Shown here in pieces: positions 45,149-55,472 of a stretch of 64,000 bases of DNA (positions within the stretch are counted from its first letter, which is position 1; each line of letters starts with the position of its first letter). Under the pieces are notes generated by a model, which searched no databases, had not been told where the DNA came from, and saw only the letters and a program-made list of their open reading frames with translations. Origin of the DNA: Tricholoma matsutake. Lineage: Eukaryota > Basidiomycota > Agaricomycetes > Agaricales > Tricholomataceae. Made by a program: the position numbers and the translations under genes. The stretch covers positions 10,230,001-10,294,000 of the forward strand of contig AP026539.1 in the NCBI GenBank assembly GCA_026075535.2, read 5' to 3'.

Positions 45149-46216
45149 TAGTGATGCTTGGCCCAGAAACCCAAACAAAACCTACTAAAATGGCTTTGGA
45201 TGGTATAACACAAGTTAGAGGAAGGTTGCGTGGCCCTCTAGATGTCACCTGTCAGACCAACCGTCAAATAGTCATAAAAGGACTGCTTGTCAAAGCTAAA
45301 AGAATGTGTTTTGTGGAATTTCAGAGAATTTTGTGGCTAGATCAATGAATTTGGAGTGCGCAAATATGTTCAAATGCAAGATCAGGGACTAGATGAGTAG
45401 TAGAAGCAAAGCAAAGGCAAATTGAGGGAAACAAGAGCGAAAATAGCATAATGCGAGGAATTTCAAAGATTTTTGAAGAAGTTTAGCATAAAACACCAGA
45501 CTTCAGACCGAATAAGACTAAACTGTACTCTCAAATCAATGTGATCTGGGAGGAAGACAACGACTTTCTTGTTTTTCTTTGTATCTAGTACATCTTTTTA
45601 TATAAAATAAAGAAAGTACCTAAAAAGGCTAGAGAACATGAGGCAAACATGTGGAAAACTCAAGGCAAAAGACAATAGAAGTGTATCAGAACAATAAAGC
45701 GAGACTAGAAAGGGTGAATATAACACATGATGAAGAAATAATAAGAAAGAATAGCTAAAAGTGGACTTTCCTTGTTATAAATTGCATAAAACATCAGAAA
45801 CTGCTTTGAGCAGATTGTATGCATGTGCCGAAGATCATTCAAATAGGAAATACTGTGTCCAAAGATGTTTTTCAAGGTTTGAGGTTTTTCGAGGTTTTTC
45901 AAGGTTTCTTCAGACTTCATTCATGGCCCGAAATCGGTGCAATATTGCTCGAAACTGGTTCATAACTCATTGACAATGTTCCAAGTGTATATTCTGAGCT
46001 GTCCGAAGGTCGGGGAAATTGTATTATGGTGGCTGAAGGCATGCAAAGAATTTTGAAGCATTTTTGTGACGTTGCAGAGGTTTGTAGAGGTTCACAGAAC
46101 TTCGGAGGGGTTTGTATGGGTTTGTAGAGCTTTGTAGAGGTCTATAGAGCTTCATAGAGCTTCAACAATAATTGTAGATGTGTTTTCCAAGCTTGAACGA
46201 CAAGGTGGACCTATCA
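45149..46216 (-). repeat. 5' LTR of the gag-only element
   Basis: ~1068 bp, matching 41870-42994. The inner edge is slightly degenerate (TAGTGATGC against TGATGATGC). Confidence 0.85.
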
Positions 46217-46286
46217 CCGGACCGCGGTCAGGTCTGGTTCAGTTGCAGTCTTTTTCCAGTTCAATGAACTGGACTTTCAAACACTA

Positions 46287-47249
46287 ATTGCACATGCATG
46301 TTCTACCAGCATTTGGTTTAATCATTCAGCAATTCCATTCTGGGAAGGCAAGTGAGGGGTGGTGACATCCGATTGTATTCCATTGTGTAGCAGAAATTTC
46401 TTGAACTCCTTGCTAAGAAATTCCCCCACTCCATTGATGTGGAGTTTCTTGAGTTTGCGCCCAGTTTGAGTCTCGACGAAACTCTTGTACTGTTTGAACT
46501 TCATTAGTGCTTCATATTTCTGTTTCAAGAAATAGGTCATTGTGCAATGTGCCTTGCCATCAGTGAATGTTATGAAATACTGGTCTCCCCCTGGAGCCTG
46601 AGTGCACACTGGTCCCCACAGATCACTAACTGTCAGATCTCCAATTTGCTTTCTTTGGGAAATGGCCAGACTTGTTGCTTTGCAGTGATGCATGCCTGGC
46701 ATTGCGAAGCTGGTTCCACCATCCTGTCCACCTCCATTCCCAAAACCATTTCCTTTTCTTTGAGCATTTTTACTGAACCCATGTTCAGATGCTTAAAAGT
46801 TCTGTGCCACTCGTCCCACATTCTCCCATGTTTGGCAGCATATGCTTGGTCATGTTTGGCAATACCTTTGATGTTCATATTGGTTCATGACCCAGCCTTC
46901 CATGATGATTGCTCCATTGGGTGATCGAAGTCTGACTCCTGGGACCATGAATAAAACAGCTACCCCCCCACCCTCGAGTGCATGTGAAATTGAGATGAGA
47001 TTGAATGGCGTGCCAGGGGTGTGTGCCACATCCTTGAGAGTGATTCTAGATATTTTTCCTCCCACGGTGCATTCCAGCCATATTGAGCCTCGTCCAAGCA
47101 CAGGTGCCTTTCCAAATCCAGAAATCTGGTGTCCAGGGGTAGGGGTGTAATCAATAAAAATTTCTCAGTCTCGAGCAATGTGAAATGTGCATGCCAAATC
47201 AGCTAACCAAGAGTCTGGCGAGACAGCCAGTGCCACATCCTTCCCATCA
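46287..47249 (-). pseudogene. Copia protease region, pre-integrase and integrase
   Basis: Read 47249 to 46287: DGKDVALAVSPDSWLADLAC, then GRGSIWLECTVGG and LISISHALEGGG (protease side), then WHRTFKHLNMGSVKML and CQACITAKQ (GAG-pre-integrase zinc part), then DLTVSDLWGP, FTDGKAHCTMTYFLKQK and HNGIQSDVTTPHLPSQNGIAE (integrase). The second catalytic Asp, normally in a DNGGEF motif, appears as NGVGEF, so the enzyme is dead even apart from the stops. Confidence 0.8.
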
Positions 47250-47526
47250 TCCCCATATAGTGTTTTAAGGTCTGGTTTGGTCCGGTTTTTAGACAATGAT
47301 GGGCCACAACTGCAACTGCAACCAGTTGGGACTGCACCCTCATATCTATGTAACCAGACCAAACCACCTAGGACCGGTTCATCTCAGTCTGGTTGTGGTC
47401 CATCAATCAATCTCAACCAGTCCCATCAAGGACTGGTTGGGACCAGTTGCTGTCGGTCCTGGCATCGGTCTGAACCAGTCTTACAATACAAAAAGTACTC
47501 TACTAACTAATTTTTACTTTGTATTA

Positions 47527-47587
47527 CAGCGCTTTGCATAGAGCTTGACAGTTTCCGAAAATTTGTAAACATGAGCAAATTTGATAC
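47527..47587 (+). repeat. Left inverted end of the Tc1/mariner-like element
   Basis: It pairs with 50552-50611 in reverse. Confidence 0.85.
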
Positions 47588-47599
47588 TCAGCTAAATTT

Positions 47600-48680
47600 A
47601 CCATCGTTCTACCCACTATGTTCTGTGAGATCAGTCTCCATGTGAAGATTGTGGTCCTCAATCTTCATGAGAATGGCATTCTTCCTCTTCCAGATATCCT
47701 TGCTTGTGTTGGCTTCTCTGAAAGTACTTTTTATTGTGTTCTACAGCTCTGGAGAGAGACTGGCAATGTTGTTTCACATCAACATGGCAACAAGGCTGGA
47801 CACCCTTGTCTACTTCATTTCGATGATGTTCAGTATCTCTTACATCTAGTCCGACATCGACCTGACTGGTTTCTGGATGAGCTCCTCAAACTCATGAAAT
47901 GAAATCACTTTGTATCTGTTCACTATACTACCATCCACCAGGAGCTGTAACGTGCTGGAATGTCCTGCAAGAAGCTCAAGATTATTGCCAAGGAACATAA
48001 TGAACCGCTTCGAAATGATTATATGTGGCACATGGCAATGTACAGCCCAGAACAGCTTGGATTTCTTGACGAGACTTCCAAGAACAACAAAACTCCTGGT
48101 CGACGATATGGGAGAGGAAGGAGGGGGAGACGGGCTCAGATGAAGCAGGTGTTTGTCCGAGGTTGACAACTCTCCGCAGAAGGTCTATTGACAGTAGAAG
48201 GGATCATAGCAAGTACAGTTGTTGAAGGATCAATGAAACAAGACAGCTTTCTGCAGTTTTTGGAGAATCAAGTAGTACGTCCCTGACTTTTACTGGCATC
48301 TTCTAACAACTGAACATGTTGAAGCTTCCACTCTGCTCTCTGTTTCCTGGACCCCTGAGTGTCCTTGTGATGGACAATGCATGCATTCACCATGGCAACA
48401 AAATTGTAGAGCTTCTTGGCTAACATGGTATGCTTCACTCTCTGACTGGAAGTTATTGACTTATTGGTACAGTGTTCATCTTGTATTTCTCCCTCCTTAT
48501 TCTCCAGACCTCAATCCCATTGAGGAGGCATTTTCGAAGATCAAAGCATGGATCCAACGCAACGACGACATATTTCCGGCTGCAACAGGAGAGGATCTAA
48601 TGTACAACATGCAAGAGGCTTTGAACATAATCACAGAATTGGATGTGATTGGATACTTTATACATGCAGGTTATTTCTAG
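47600..48680 (+). pseudogene. Tc1/mariner-type DDE transposase
   Basis: The helix-turn-helix part reads DILACVGFSESTFYCVLQLW. A hinge follows, then SPEQLGFLDET (first Asp), GRRYGRGRRGRRAQMKQVFVRG, VLVMDNACIHHG (second Asp) and LPPYSPDLNPIEEAFSKIKAW (catalytic Glu). Stops at about 47900, 47950, 48166 and 48421 interrupt a frame that otherwise continues; at 48166 TGA stands where relatives have Arg. One GTACGT...TTGAAG intron (about 48275-48325) joins NQV to LPLCSL in phase. A 3' intron before VHLVFLPPY is likely but did not resolve cleanly. Non-functional. Confidence 0.8.
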
Positions 48681-48829
48681 TTCTACTACTTCTACTACTT
48701 GAATGTATTGTGTGTGCATGAATGAAAAGCAGATAGTCAAGAACAAAGAGTATGAGAGCACGAGAGGCTTGAGAGCATATGAGAGCATGAGAGCATGAGA
48801 GCATGAGAGCACAATAATGAAGATGTTTG

Positions 48830-50557
48830 TCAAATGGAGTCATCAGATGTTGCCCAAACATGCACTGCTTCCTTCAGTTCAGCGATCTCTCCAGGCTTGA
48901 AGGCCATAGTCCGGAGCTCGCCAATCTCAATATGTTGGATAACGTGAGAACCAGAGTAACTGTTTGCATGCAAACGTTCAAGAATCTCAGCACTAAGTGA
49001 GAACCGACCACAAAAATCTTCGATTGACATCTTTGTGCCAGGTGTGAGGGGTGGTGGAAGAAGCATGGGTGCAGTGTTAGCACGAGATTCAGGGGGCTGA
49101 GCGAGAGCATTCAGTTGCAAGAGTCGAATGATTTCAGGAGGTATGTTGATATGGTTGTGGATTTCTTGAGCTGCCTTCACCTCCGCATTGAGTTGAAGAC
49201 AACATTGAAGGAGCAGAGATTTGGCAGCCATGGTGCGAGGATCAAGGGTATCAAAAATACTGTTGTTTGGAGGTGTGTCAATCATAGCATACTGGGGACC
49301 TTTGAGCTTTCGAGGTGATGAAATGTTAGGGAGGGAATCAATGCTGAGAAATAGCCACGTACAATTGCTGCTGCCCAACTCTCTAGTTCATGGAACCTCA
49401 GCAGAAAATGATCGTCATGATTCGCTTGGACAAAACAATGCTCACTTCCACATTTCCCGCCTGGAGTAGGGCATGTCCACCTCACCCTCAGCAAACCCAT
49501 CTGATCATTCATCGCCTTATTTCCAGGTAGTATCTGCTTCACATTTGGGACCTACGAGGAACTGTCAACATGCAAACTAATAGTATTGATGCATACACTC
49601 ACTTTCAAACCTTTACCTCATTTCTTCTTCTTCCTCTTCTCTGAGTCTGCTTCACTGTCGGACTCTTCACTGTCGGAAATTTCAATTATATTTTCCTTGC
49701 CCTTCTGACTTGATTTCTGAAGAAAGGCATCAACGCACATTGCAAGCAGCAAAGGGAGCCGCACACAAACCTTTTGCTTCTCAGTAACCTTACCCTTGAT
49801 TATAATCTTTGCTGATGGACTTGACTTCGCTTTGAGTGCATATTCAACCATATACATCTATTTTTTGCAATTATCTAGGGGCATTTGGTTGAGGCGAGTA
49901 CCATGGGATAGAAAACTGGACATTGTAATCGTCATAGCTGATAGTTGCAGGCTTGAATATCAGGTCAATCTTGGCCATAACTTGGGCTTTCATAGTATCC
50001 CATTTGGCAACCTTGTTGAGTCAGAAGAAATTGCTCTTGGGGTCACTTTGGCCTTGGGTTTCGACATCTGCTTGGATGAGAAAATCAAGAGGTTGTAAGT
50101 GATACTTTGTTTTGGTGTATCAGAAGGAACTATGTGTTCAGTAAGAGAAGAGCATTCTAATACATCCAAGTTGACAGTCACCAGCAGTTTTGTTCTTTTT
50201 TCCTCGGCCTCTTGTCCTCCTTTCTCTAGATGTGACTATCTTAGGGTGTTTTCTTGCTGGTTTGTCTTTGTCTGAACTCGAGATATTATTGCCTTTGTCA
50301 TGCAAATTTGAGGTTGGCTGTGTCAGACCAGGTACAAGGTGATTGGAAGACAAAGATGAGGTTGAAGTTGACGATTCAGAATCAGAGTCAGAGCCAGAGT
50401 CAGAGCCAGAGCCAGAGCCAGAGGAATGATTACCTATAGCAGCATTGTCAAGAGACTCCAAGAGCTTCTTGGAAGGTTTTGGAACATGCCTCATTGCTGT
50501 GGACAACAGCAATGCAATGTTTGGTTGCGCATTTCTCAAAAAAATTCTAAGTATCAA
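48830..50557 (-). pseudogene. Accessory protein of the Tc1/mariner-like element
   Basis: Several exons on the minus strand. Exon 1 (50557 or Met at 50494, to about 50180) is Ser/Gly/Asp rich and then basic (SRERRTRGRGKKNK). A middle part has MKAQVMAKIDLIF...SYDDYNVQFSIPWY (~50015-49880) and EYALKAKSSPSAKIIIKG (49845-49790). An acidic SDSEESDSEADSEK run ends at 49618. Next is a Cys/His motif, LRVRWTCPTPGGKCGSEHCF (~49485-49430). The C-terminal domain (MSIEDFCGRFSL...ILERLHANSY...LRTMAFKPGEIAELKEAV, 49030-48850) looks like a SAM-type helical bundle. Stops and shifts occur between exons, so I cannot give one clean CDS. Likely a DNA/chromatin-binding partner of the transposase. Confidence 0.55.
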
Positions 50558-50611
50558 ATTTGCTCATGTTTACAAAATTTCGGAAACTGTCAAGCTCTAT
50601 GCAAAGCGCTG
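50552..50611 (-). repeat. Right inverted end of the Tc1/mariner-like element
   Basis: Reverse complement of 47527-47587. Confidence 0.85.
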
Positions 50612-51100
50612 TAAATAAAACTAACTACATGACACCCTGTGAGTAGGTGCTCACAGCGGTGACAGGTTGCTAAATGAACAAAGAAAGAAAATACAAAGAA
50701 AAACAAAAAAAAAGGGGCCCCACCATCTCACATTTATAGCGAGTGGGGTCATGCTGTCATTGTGCTCACTGGCCCCCCCGCTGTTCATTGCCCTGTGTTG
50801 TCATTGTCCCCGCATCATCGTTGTTGTCCCTGCATTGTTGTCCTTGTGCTCATGGTTGTCCCTGCATTGTTGTCCCTGCTGTTCATTCATCATCCACCCT
50901 GTTCGCTCACCATCCCCACTGTTCATTGTCCCCGAGTTGTCCCTGCCATTCATTGTTGGTTGGTGTTGTTGTTCGTCATCAGCACCTCCATCTCCCCCTA
51001 CGAGCAGTGGCTCATAGGTGGGTTGGTGGTGCTGTGATGTGGCGAGTCATTGTCCCTGGCTGCAGTTGCTGGTGCTGTCTGGAAGTGGTGGTACCCATTG

Positions 51101-51284
51101 CCACCCTGTGACCAGAGGCTCACAGCAGGGGCATGGGGGTGGCATGGGGGGGTCTGGTTGGTCGGCAATGTTGTTCTCAACAAATAAGAATCTAAAAAAG
51201 ACAGACAGTTAGTTAATGTAAAAGATTAATTATGAAAAACATACCTTATGGCCCAAATGACGTGGCTAGCATTGTTTGGGCCCA
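51101..51284 (-). other. Hairpin-intron-hairpin module 6
   Basis: Hairpin GGCCCAAATGACGTGG...GCATTGTTTGGGCC at 51250-51283; intron GTATGT...TTTTTTAG at 51244-51192 with ACTAAC; second palindrome CTGTGACCAGAGGCTCACAG at 51108-51127. Further palindromes of the second kind lie at 50639-50660 and 50999-51019. Confidence 0.5.
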
Positions 51285-51302
51285 CTTTACATGGTGCCAC
51301 GT

Positions 51303-52512
51303 TGATGATGCTCAACCCGGAAACCCAAACAAAACCCACAAAAGGCTTCGGATGGTATAACACGAGTCAGAGGAAGGATGCGAGGCCCTCTAGATGTCAC
51401 CTGTCAGACCGACTGTCAAATAGTCATAAAACAACTGCTTGTCGAAGCAGTTCGAGGCTAAAAGAATGTGTTTCGAGACTTTGCGATGCTTTTCGAGATG
51501 TCGCAATATTTTTTGAAGAGGTTTCGAGGAATTTTGAGTGCGCAGATATGTTCGGACACAAGATCGGGGGACTAGACGAGTAGTAGAAGTGACAAAAAGG
51601 CTAATCAAGGGAAGTGAGAGCGAAAATAGCATAATGCGAGGAATTTCAAGGAATTTCAAGGAAGTTTAGCATAAAACACCAAACTTCAGACTGAATAAGA
51701 CTAAACTGTACTCTCAAATCACTGTGATCTGGGAGAAAGATGACGACTTTCTTTTTTTTCTTTGTATCTAGTACATCTTTTTATATAAAATAAAGAAAGT
51801 ACCTAAAAAGGCTAGAGAACATGTGTAGAACATGAGGCAAAAGATATGAGTTAAGGCACAAGGCCAAAAAGGAGACTGGAATCCAAACAAGAAAGATATA
51901 TATCATATGATGAAAGAGTAATAAAGGGTATAGAACTAAAAGGGGACTGTCCTTTGTGTATAAACTGTGCTAAGTCTCACAATAATGCGTCCAGTGGGTT
52001 CTGTGCGCGATAGGGACTTGGAATGAGGCTGACCTACTATCAGCAAGTTTGAGCACGAGTTGGAATACTTCCTGGCGCATGTTATTCCACCATATAGATA
52101 ACAAATGCAGCACCCGATGTCGCTCGCAGTCTCTCAATATCGATCGATAATGCTCGACGATGCTCGATGATGCTTGACGATGTTCGATCATGTTCGATAC
52201 AATGCTCGATGATGTTCAACAATGCTCGTGATGCTCAATGATGTTTGATCGCATTTGATACAATGCTCGATGATGTTTGACGATGTTCAATTGCATTCGA
52301 TATGATGCTCAATGATGTTCGATGATGCTCACGATGCTCAATGATGTTCAACGATGCTCGTGATGCTCAACCACGTTTGACACGATATCGCGCTTGGTAG
52401 ACTTGGTCAGGAGTGGTCGCACTGCTTCTGGGACCTCGTGCGAGTTATCCGATGTGATTAGAATGTGGTCAAAATGGTGAATCGGCCTTTGAGCTGAGGA
52501 GACAACCTATCA
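51303..52512 (-). mobile_element. Family-2 solo LTR in hAT-like element 3
   Basis: 1210 bp with TGATGATGC...CCTATCA ends. The flanks ACGT and ATGT suggest a 4-bp duplication that lost its CpG. It includes tandem GATGTTCGA / GATGCTCGA words at 52140-52380, more than in the other copies. Confidence 0.85.
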
Positions 52513-52593
52513 ATGTCATCCACTGTTGCCAACACAGCGTCGAGATGGTGGTGATGTGGCATATATTGTTAGAGCATGATAAACAGGTGGAAT

Positions 52594-52686
52594 CTAAAAA
52601 GAATAAAACAAATGAGTTAGTAGAAAAGAAATCAAAAAGAAAAAACTTACCTGGGACCCAAACGATGCTAGTTGCCATTTGGGTCT
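52594..52686 (-). other. Hairpin-intron module 7
   Basis: Hairpin GACCCAAACGATGCTAG...TTGCCATTTGGGTC at 52655-52686; intron GTAAGT...TTTTTAG at 52650-52594 (57 bp, TACTAAC branch). The second hairpin is missing because the solo LTR landed 82 bp further on. Confidence 0.5.
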
Positions 52687-52875
52687 GCATTGCGTTCATT
52701 TGGCACCAGGTTGTTGTATTCATTTGTTTGCATCATTCTTATGGGTGTTATGGGTGGTGGGTGCGAACTGAGAGTGGCTGGGTGTGGATAGAGTGGTGGT
52801 GGCAACACAGCATTGTTGGTGGCCATGGGAGTCGTCTGGCAGATGGTGCCACTTTTTTTTTTTGGGAGCAAGCAT

Positions 52876-52912
52876 GACCAAATGGTCCATGCACTGCCAC
52901 AGGGTATATAAA
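52876..52912. promoter_or_regulatory. Conserved TATA-containing block, second copy
   Basis: CCAAATGGTCCATGCACTGC and then CAGGGTATATAAATA; compare 41617-41653. Confidence 0.4.
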
Positions 52913-53235
52913 TACCCACAAAATAATCTACTTTACCTCCCATCATGTCCCATTCTTGTGTGGATTCAAGTCAGGTAGTATAAATAGGAATTATATTAGT
53001 ATTATTATTATTTAAAGTATGTGTACTCTATATACAATGTATACCACTGTGCGAAGACCGGTTGCAACCGATTGCAACTGGTTAACAGTTTTCAAATATT
53101 TTAGAATTGAGGCAACTGGCAACCCAACTGATCCCAAACCAAAGCAACCACAACCAATGGTCCAGTTGCATTCAGTTGCATTCAGTTTGGTTTTGGTCAT
53201 TTTTTCGGTCCATTGAACCAGACCTTTAAACACTA

Positions 53236-53930
53236 TCCCCATAGAACACAAATTCATCATCAGCTGCCACATTTGCTTCCATTGTGCCCTTCTGCTTCCC
53301 TCCCGATCTCCACTTTCCCAATTTGGACTTCTTCTTACATTGCCAGCCTATGTGCCCCTTTTCTCCACATTCAAAGCATGTGATATTGGGATTGTACTTC
53401 CTTTTCCCAGGCTTGCCTATTAAGGCCATATTGTTGGTGTTATGCATGTTAATCTGTCAATCATGCTCAAGAATGCATGCAATCAGCTTTGGGGCATCTG
53501 TTAAGGCTGTTGTGTCAATAGAGGCAATATAATTGTTCCAGGCTTCAGGAAGTGAGCTCAGCAGAATAATAGAAAATTCTTCCCCATCAATTTTCTGTCC
53601 CAAGTTGTGCAGCTCCTCCTGGTAGCCATGCAACGTACAAATGTGTTCCTCAATGGGTGTCAATTCTTCACATTGAGCCTGAAATAACTTTCATTGTGCC
53701 AACACTATGCCGAATGCCCCTTGCATTTCCAATAATGACTTCAGCATGTCCCATGCTTCCTTTGACATTGTTGAACTTGCAAGGTATACCAACATCTTGT
53801 TGGCAACCCTTAATCAGATTCAACTAAGCAAACTGGTGTTTTCCCCGCATATCACTGTCTACTTCTGTGACTTCTTGCTTAGGTCTTGCCACACCAGTGC
53901 TACAGGAGACCCACAAGTACACTGATGACT
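53236..53930 (-). pseudogene. Copia gag (UBN2-type) with CCHC knuckle
   Basis: Read 53830 down: VANKMLVYLASSTMSKEAWD, then LKSLLEMQGAFG, then LTPIEEHICTLHGYQEELHN and EEFSIILLSSLPEAWNNYI, all typical UBN2/Copia Gag, and then CFECGEKGHIGWQC (53355-53315). Stops near 53690 and 53457. The 5' end (53830-53930) is unclear. Confidence 0.8.
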
Positions 53931-54025
53931 ATGTCACTACAACAGCATTGCATCACTGGGGAGTTGCGCATATAGTCAACTATGAAACTAATAAAAGCTC
54001 ACACCCCTTCAAGTGAAAAAAAGGA

Positions 54026-55472
54026 TTGAACCCTTTTGTCTTCTGGCCCACTCCAGAACATCCTGTCTTGAACTATGCCAACCTGTGCCCTGTGAATACC
54101 TGCAGCAAATCATGCATAGCGGCTCCGCTTGCAAATTCAAGTCCTCTCACCACACCCCTGAGCTCGCCCACCCCTGACCCCACTCTTATGCCATTACCAC
54201 TTGACCCTGCCCCTGCCCCTTCTCTGGAACACTTGTCCTTGTCCTGTTTGTCTTCATCATCCTCTGACTCTGGGAGCCCCTTGCATTTTCATCTATGCAC
54301 TATGGAAAATGTTCAGTATGCCCCGGTGATGGTCATGGGTGGAAAAGGAAGCCATGCCCCTGTATTGTCAGTGGGCTGTATTGCGATCCCAATCATACAA
54401 ATCTTCAAGAATGCTTGTCAACAATTCTTCCAAAACAAGAAGATGCCTGAAGATGAACACATGTTAAGCATAATTTACGACTTCGAGTCTTCAACTGTAC
54501 AGGCTTGGATTACCACCCATCATGACTGCCTGGTGGAGCTCACCTTTGTAGCATTCTTCACAGAATTTAAGAACAAGTTCCTCCCTGCAAACTGGAAGGA
54601 TGACCTTGTAGCCACTCAAATCACTATGCAAAGCTTGATAGTGTTCTTGACATGGATGGAAGGGGTGCATGAGGCAAACACAGAGCTGGTTATTGCCAGA
54701 TCTGACTACCACATCACAGAGAACAAATTATGTGCTCATTTCATGCATCATCTCCCACCAGCCCTGAAAGCATTGTATGATGCTAACAACACACACAGTA
54801 CTCTCGATGCCATTAACGACATTGAAGCATGGATTCAGTGTGCACACCTCCTTGACTTGGAAAATCAGAACAAGAGGGAGGAGTGGTTGAAGATTGCCCA
54901 GTCTGTGGAACACATCAACACAAAGGGCGGCACTTCCTGAGGAGGGACAACAGCAACGACTTCAGTCACAGCAACCACCAGCAATGCAAACACACCTGGG
55001 CCTGCGGTTCTCACAAACACTACCAACACTGGACAGCCCTGGACCCCAAAACTTACCCAGGTGGAACACAACCTCCTGCGAGCACACTGTGGATGTTTCC
55101 AGTGCAGATTGTTCTATGCTGGACACTTTGCTTTTGAATCCCCACTTGGCACAAATGGAAGACCCACCCCCAAGGCATGCAAGAATGTCATGATCTTGGT
55201 GGCACTGAAAGCAAAGGTGGCATTCAAAGGAAAAGGCACCATGTTCATGGCCACCATTTTCAGAGATGGAGAGGACAGCAACAATTTTGAAATGACTGAG
55301 GATGAAGCGAATGAGTACATGCTAAACATTTCATTGCCATCACACATGTGGTGGAACTGCTGTGTTGATGCCCCTTTGACATGTGCACCAACTCCAATTT
55401 GAGTACTGATTGACCATGGTTCCCCCCCAGTGCTGATTTCCTCTGAACTTGTGGACATGTTGGGACTAGTAC
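54026..55472 (+). pseudogene. Gypsy E gag and start of protease
   Basis: One frame from 54026, or more likely Met at 54302 (MENVQYAPVMVMGG), through the capsid region (QQFFQNKKMPEDEH, LTFVAFFTEFKNKFLPANWK) to a TGA at 54938. It continues in the same frame through LLRAHCGCFQCRLFYAGH (a Cys/His knuckle, 55073-55126) to a TGA at 55400 and VLIDHGSPPVLISSELVD, the protease active-site region with DHG. It is cut at 55473 by a family-3 LTR. RT and integrase are absent. Confidence 0.75.

Larger units (their letters stand above)
41870..46216 (-). mobile_element. Gag-only LTR element (family 2)
   Basis: LTRs at 41870-42994 and 45149-46216 have TGAT/ATCA ends and are flanked by CCGG (41866-41869, 46217-46220). 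The interior is only ~2.15 kb and holds a Gag-type frame but no protease, RT or integrase. Strand is set by the gag frame, the purine tract at 43004-42995 and a primer-site candidate at ~45146-45127. It is non-autonomous, of the TR-GAG kind. Confidence 0.85.
40443..46286. mobile_element. hAT-like non-autonomous element 2
   Basis: Ends TAGTGTTTGAAGGTCTGG and CTTTCAAACACTA. The flanks ATTGTGTG (40435-40442) and ATTGCACA (46287-46294) differ by four transitions, but removing the element with one flank copy restores the Copia frame (VEHACA to MLHQHALP). Without the nested LTR element it is ~1.49 kb. It contains module 5 and several CAAGCAGCAGCTC-type palindromes. Confidence 0.8.
47527..50611. mobile_element. 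Tc1/mariner-like transposon with a second gene
   Basis: 3085 bp, TA on both sides (47525-47526, 50612-50613). Inverted ends of ~60 bp start CAGCGCTTTGCATAGAGCTT and match with one or two differences. The plus-strand transposase begins near the left end. A minus-strand accessory gene begins just inside the right end, and the two converge at ~48680-48830. Tc1/mariner elements usually have only the transposase. Confidence 0.85.
47258..53235. mobile_element. hAT-like non-autonomous element 3
   Basis: Ends TAGTGTTTTAAGGTCTGG and CCTTTAAACACTA; perfect 8-bp duplication TCCCCATA (47250-47257, 53236-53243). Excision joins EFVFYGD to DGKDVALA in the Copia frame. The body without nested inserts is ~1.7 kb. 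It carries modules 6 and 7, a Tc1/mariner-like transposon and a solo LTR. Confidence 0.9.
39881..53930 (-). mobile_element. Old Ty1/Copia element, split by three insertions
   Basis: Surviving pieces on the minus strand: 53930-53236 (gag with CCHC), 47257-46287 (protease region, GAG-pre-integrase, integrase), 40442-40335 and 40019-39881 (integrase C-terminal part). Each insert sits in an 8-bp duplication, and removing it restores the Copia frame. Neither LTR is recognisable. The gypsy C fragment abuts its 3' side. Confidence 0.85.

Noticed and set aside
50667..51212. Cys/Pro/His-rich frames
   Set aside because: Same simple-repeat composition in hAT-like element 3; three frames open in parallel, no domain.
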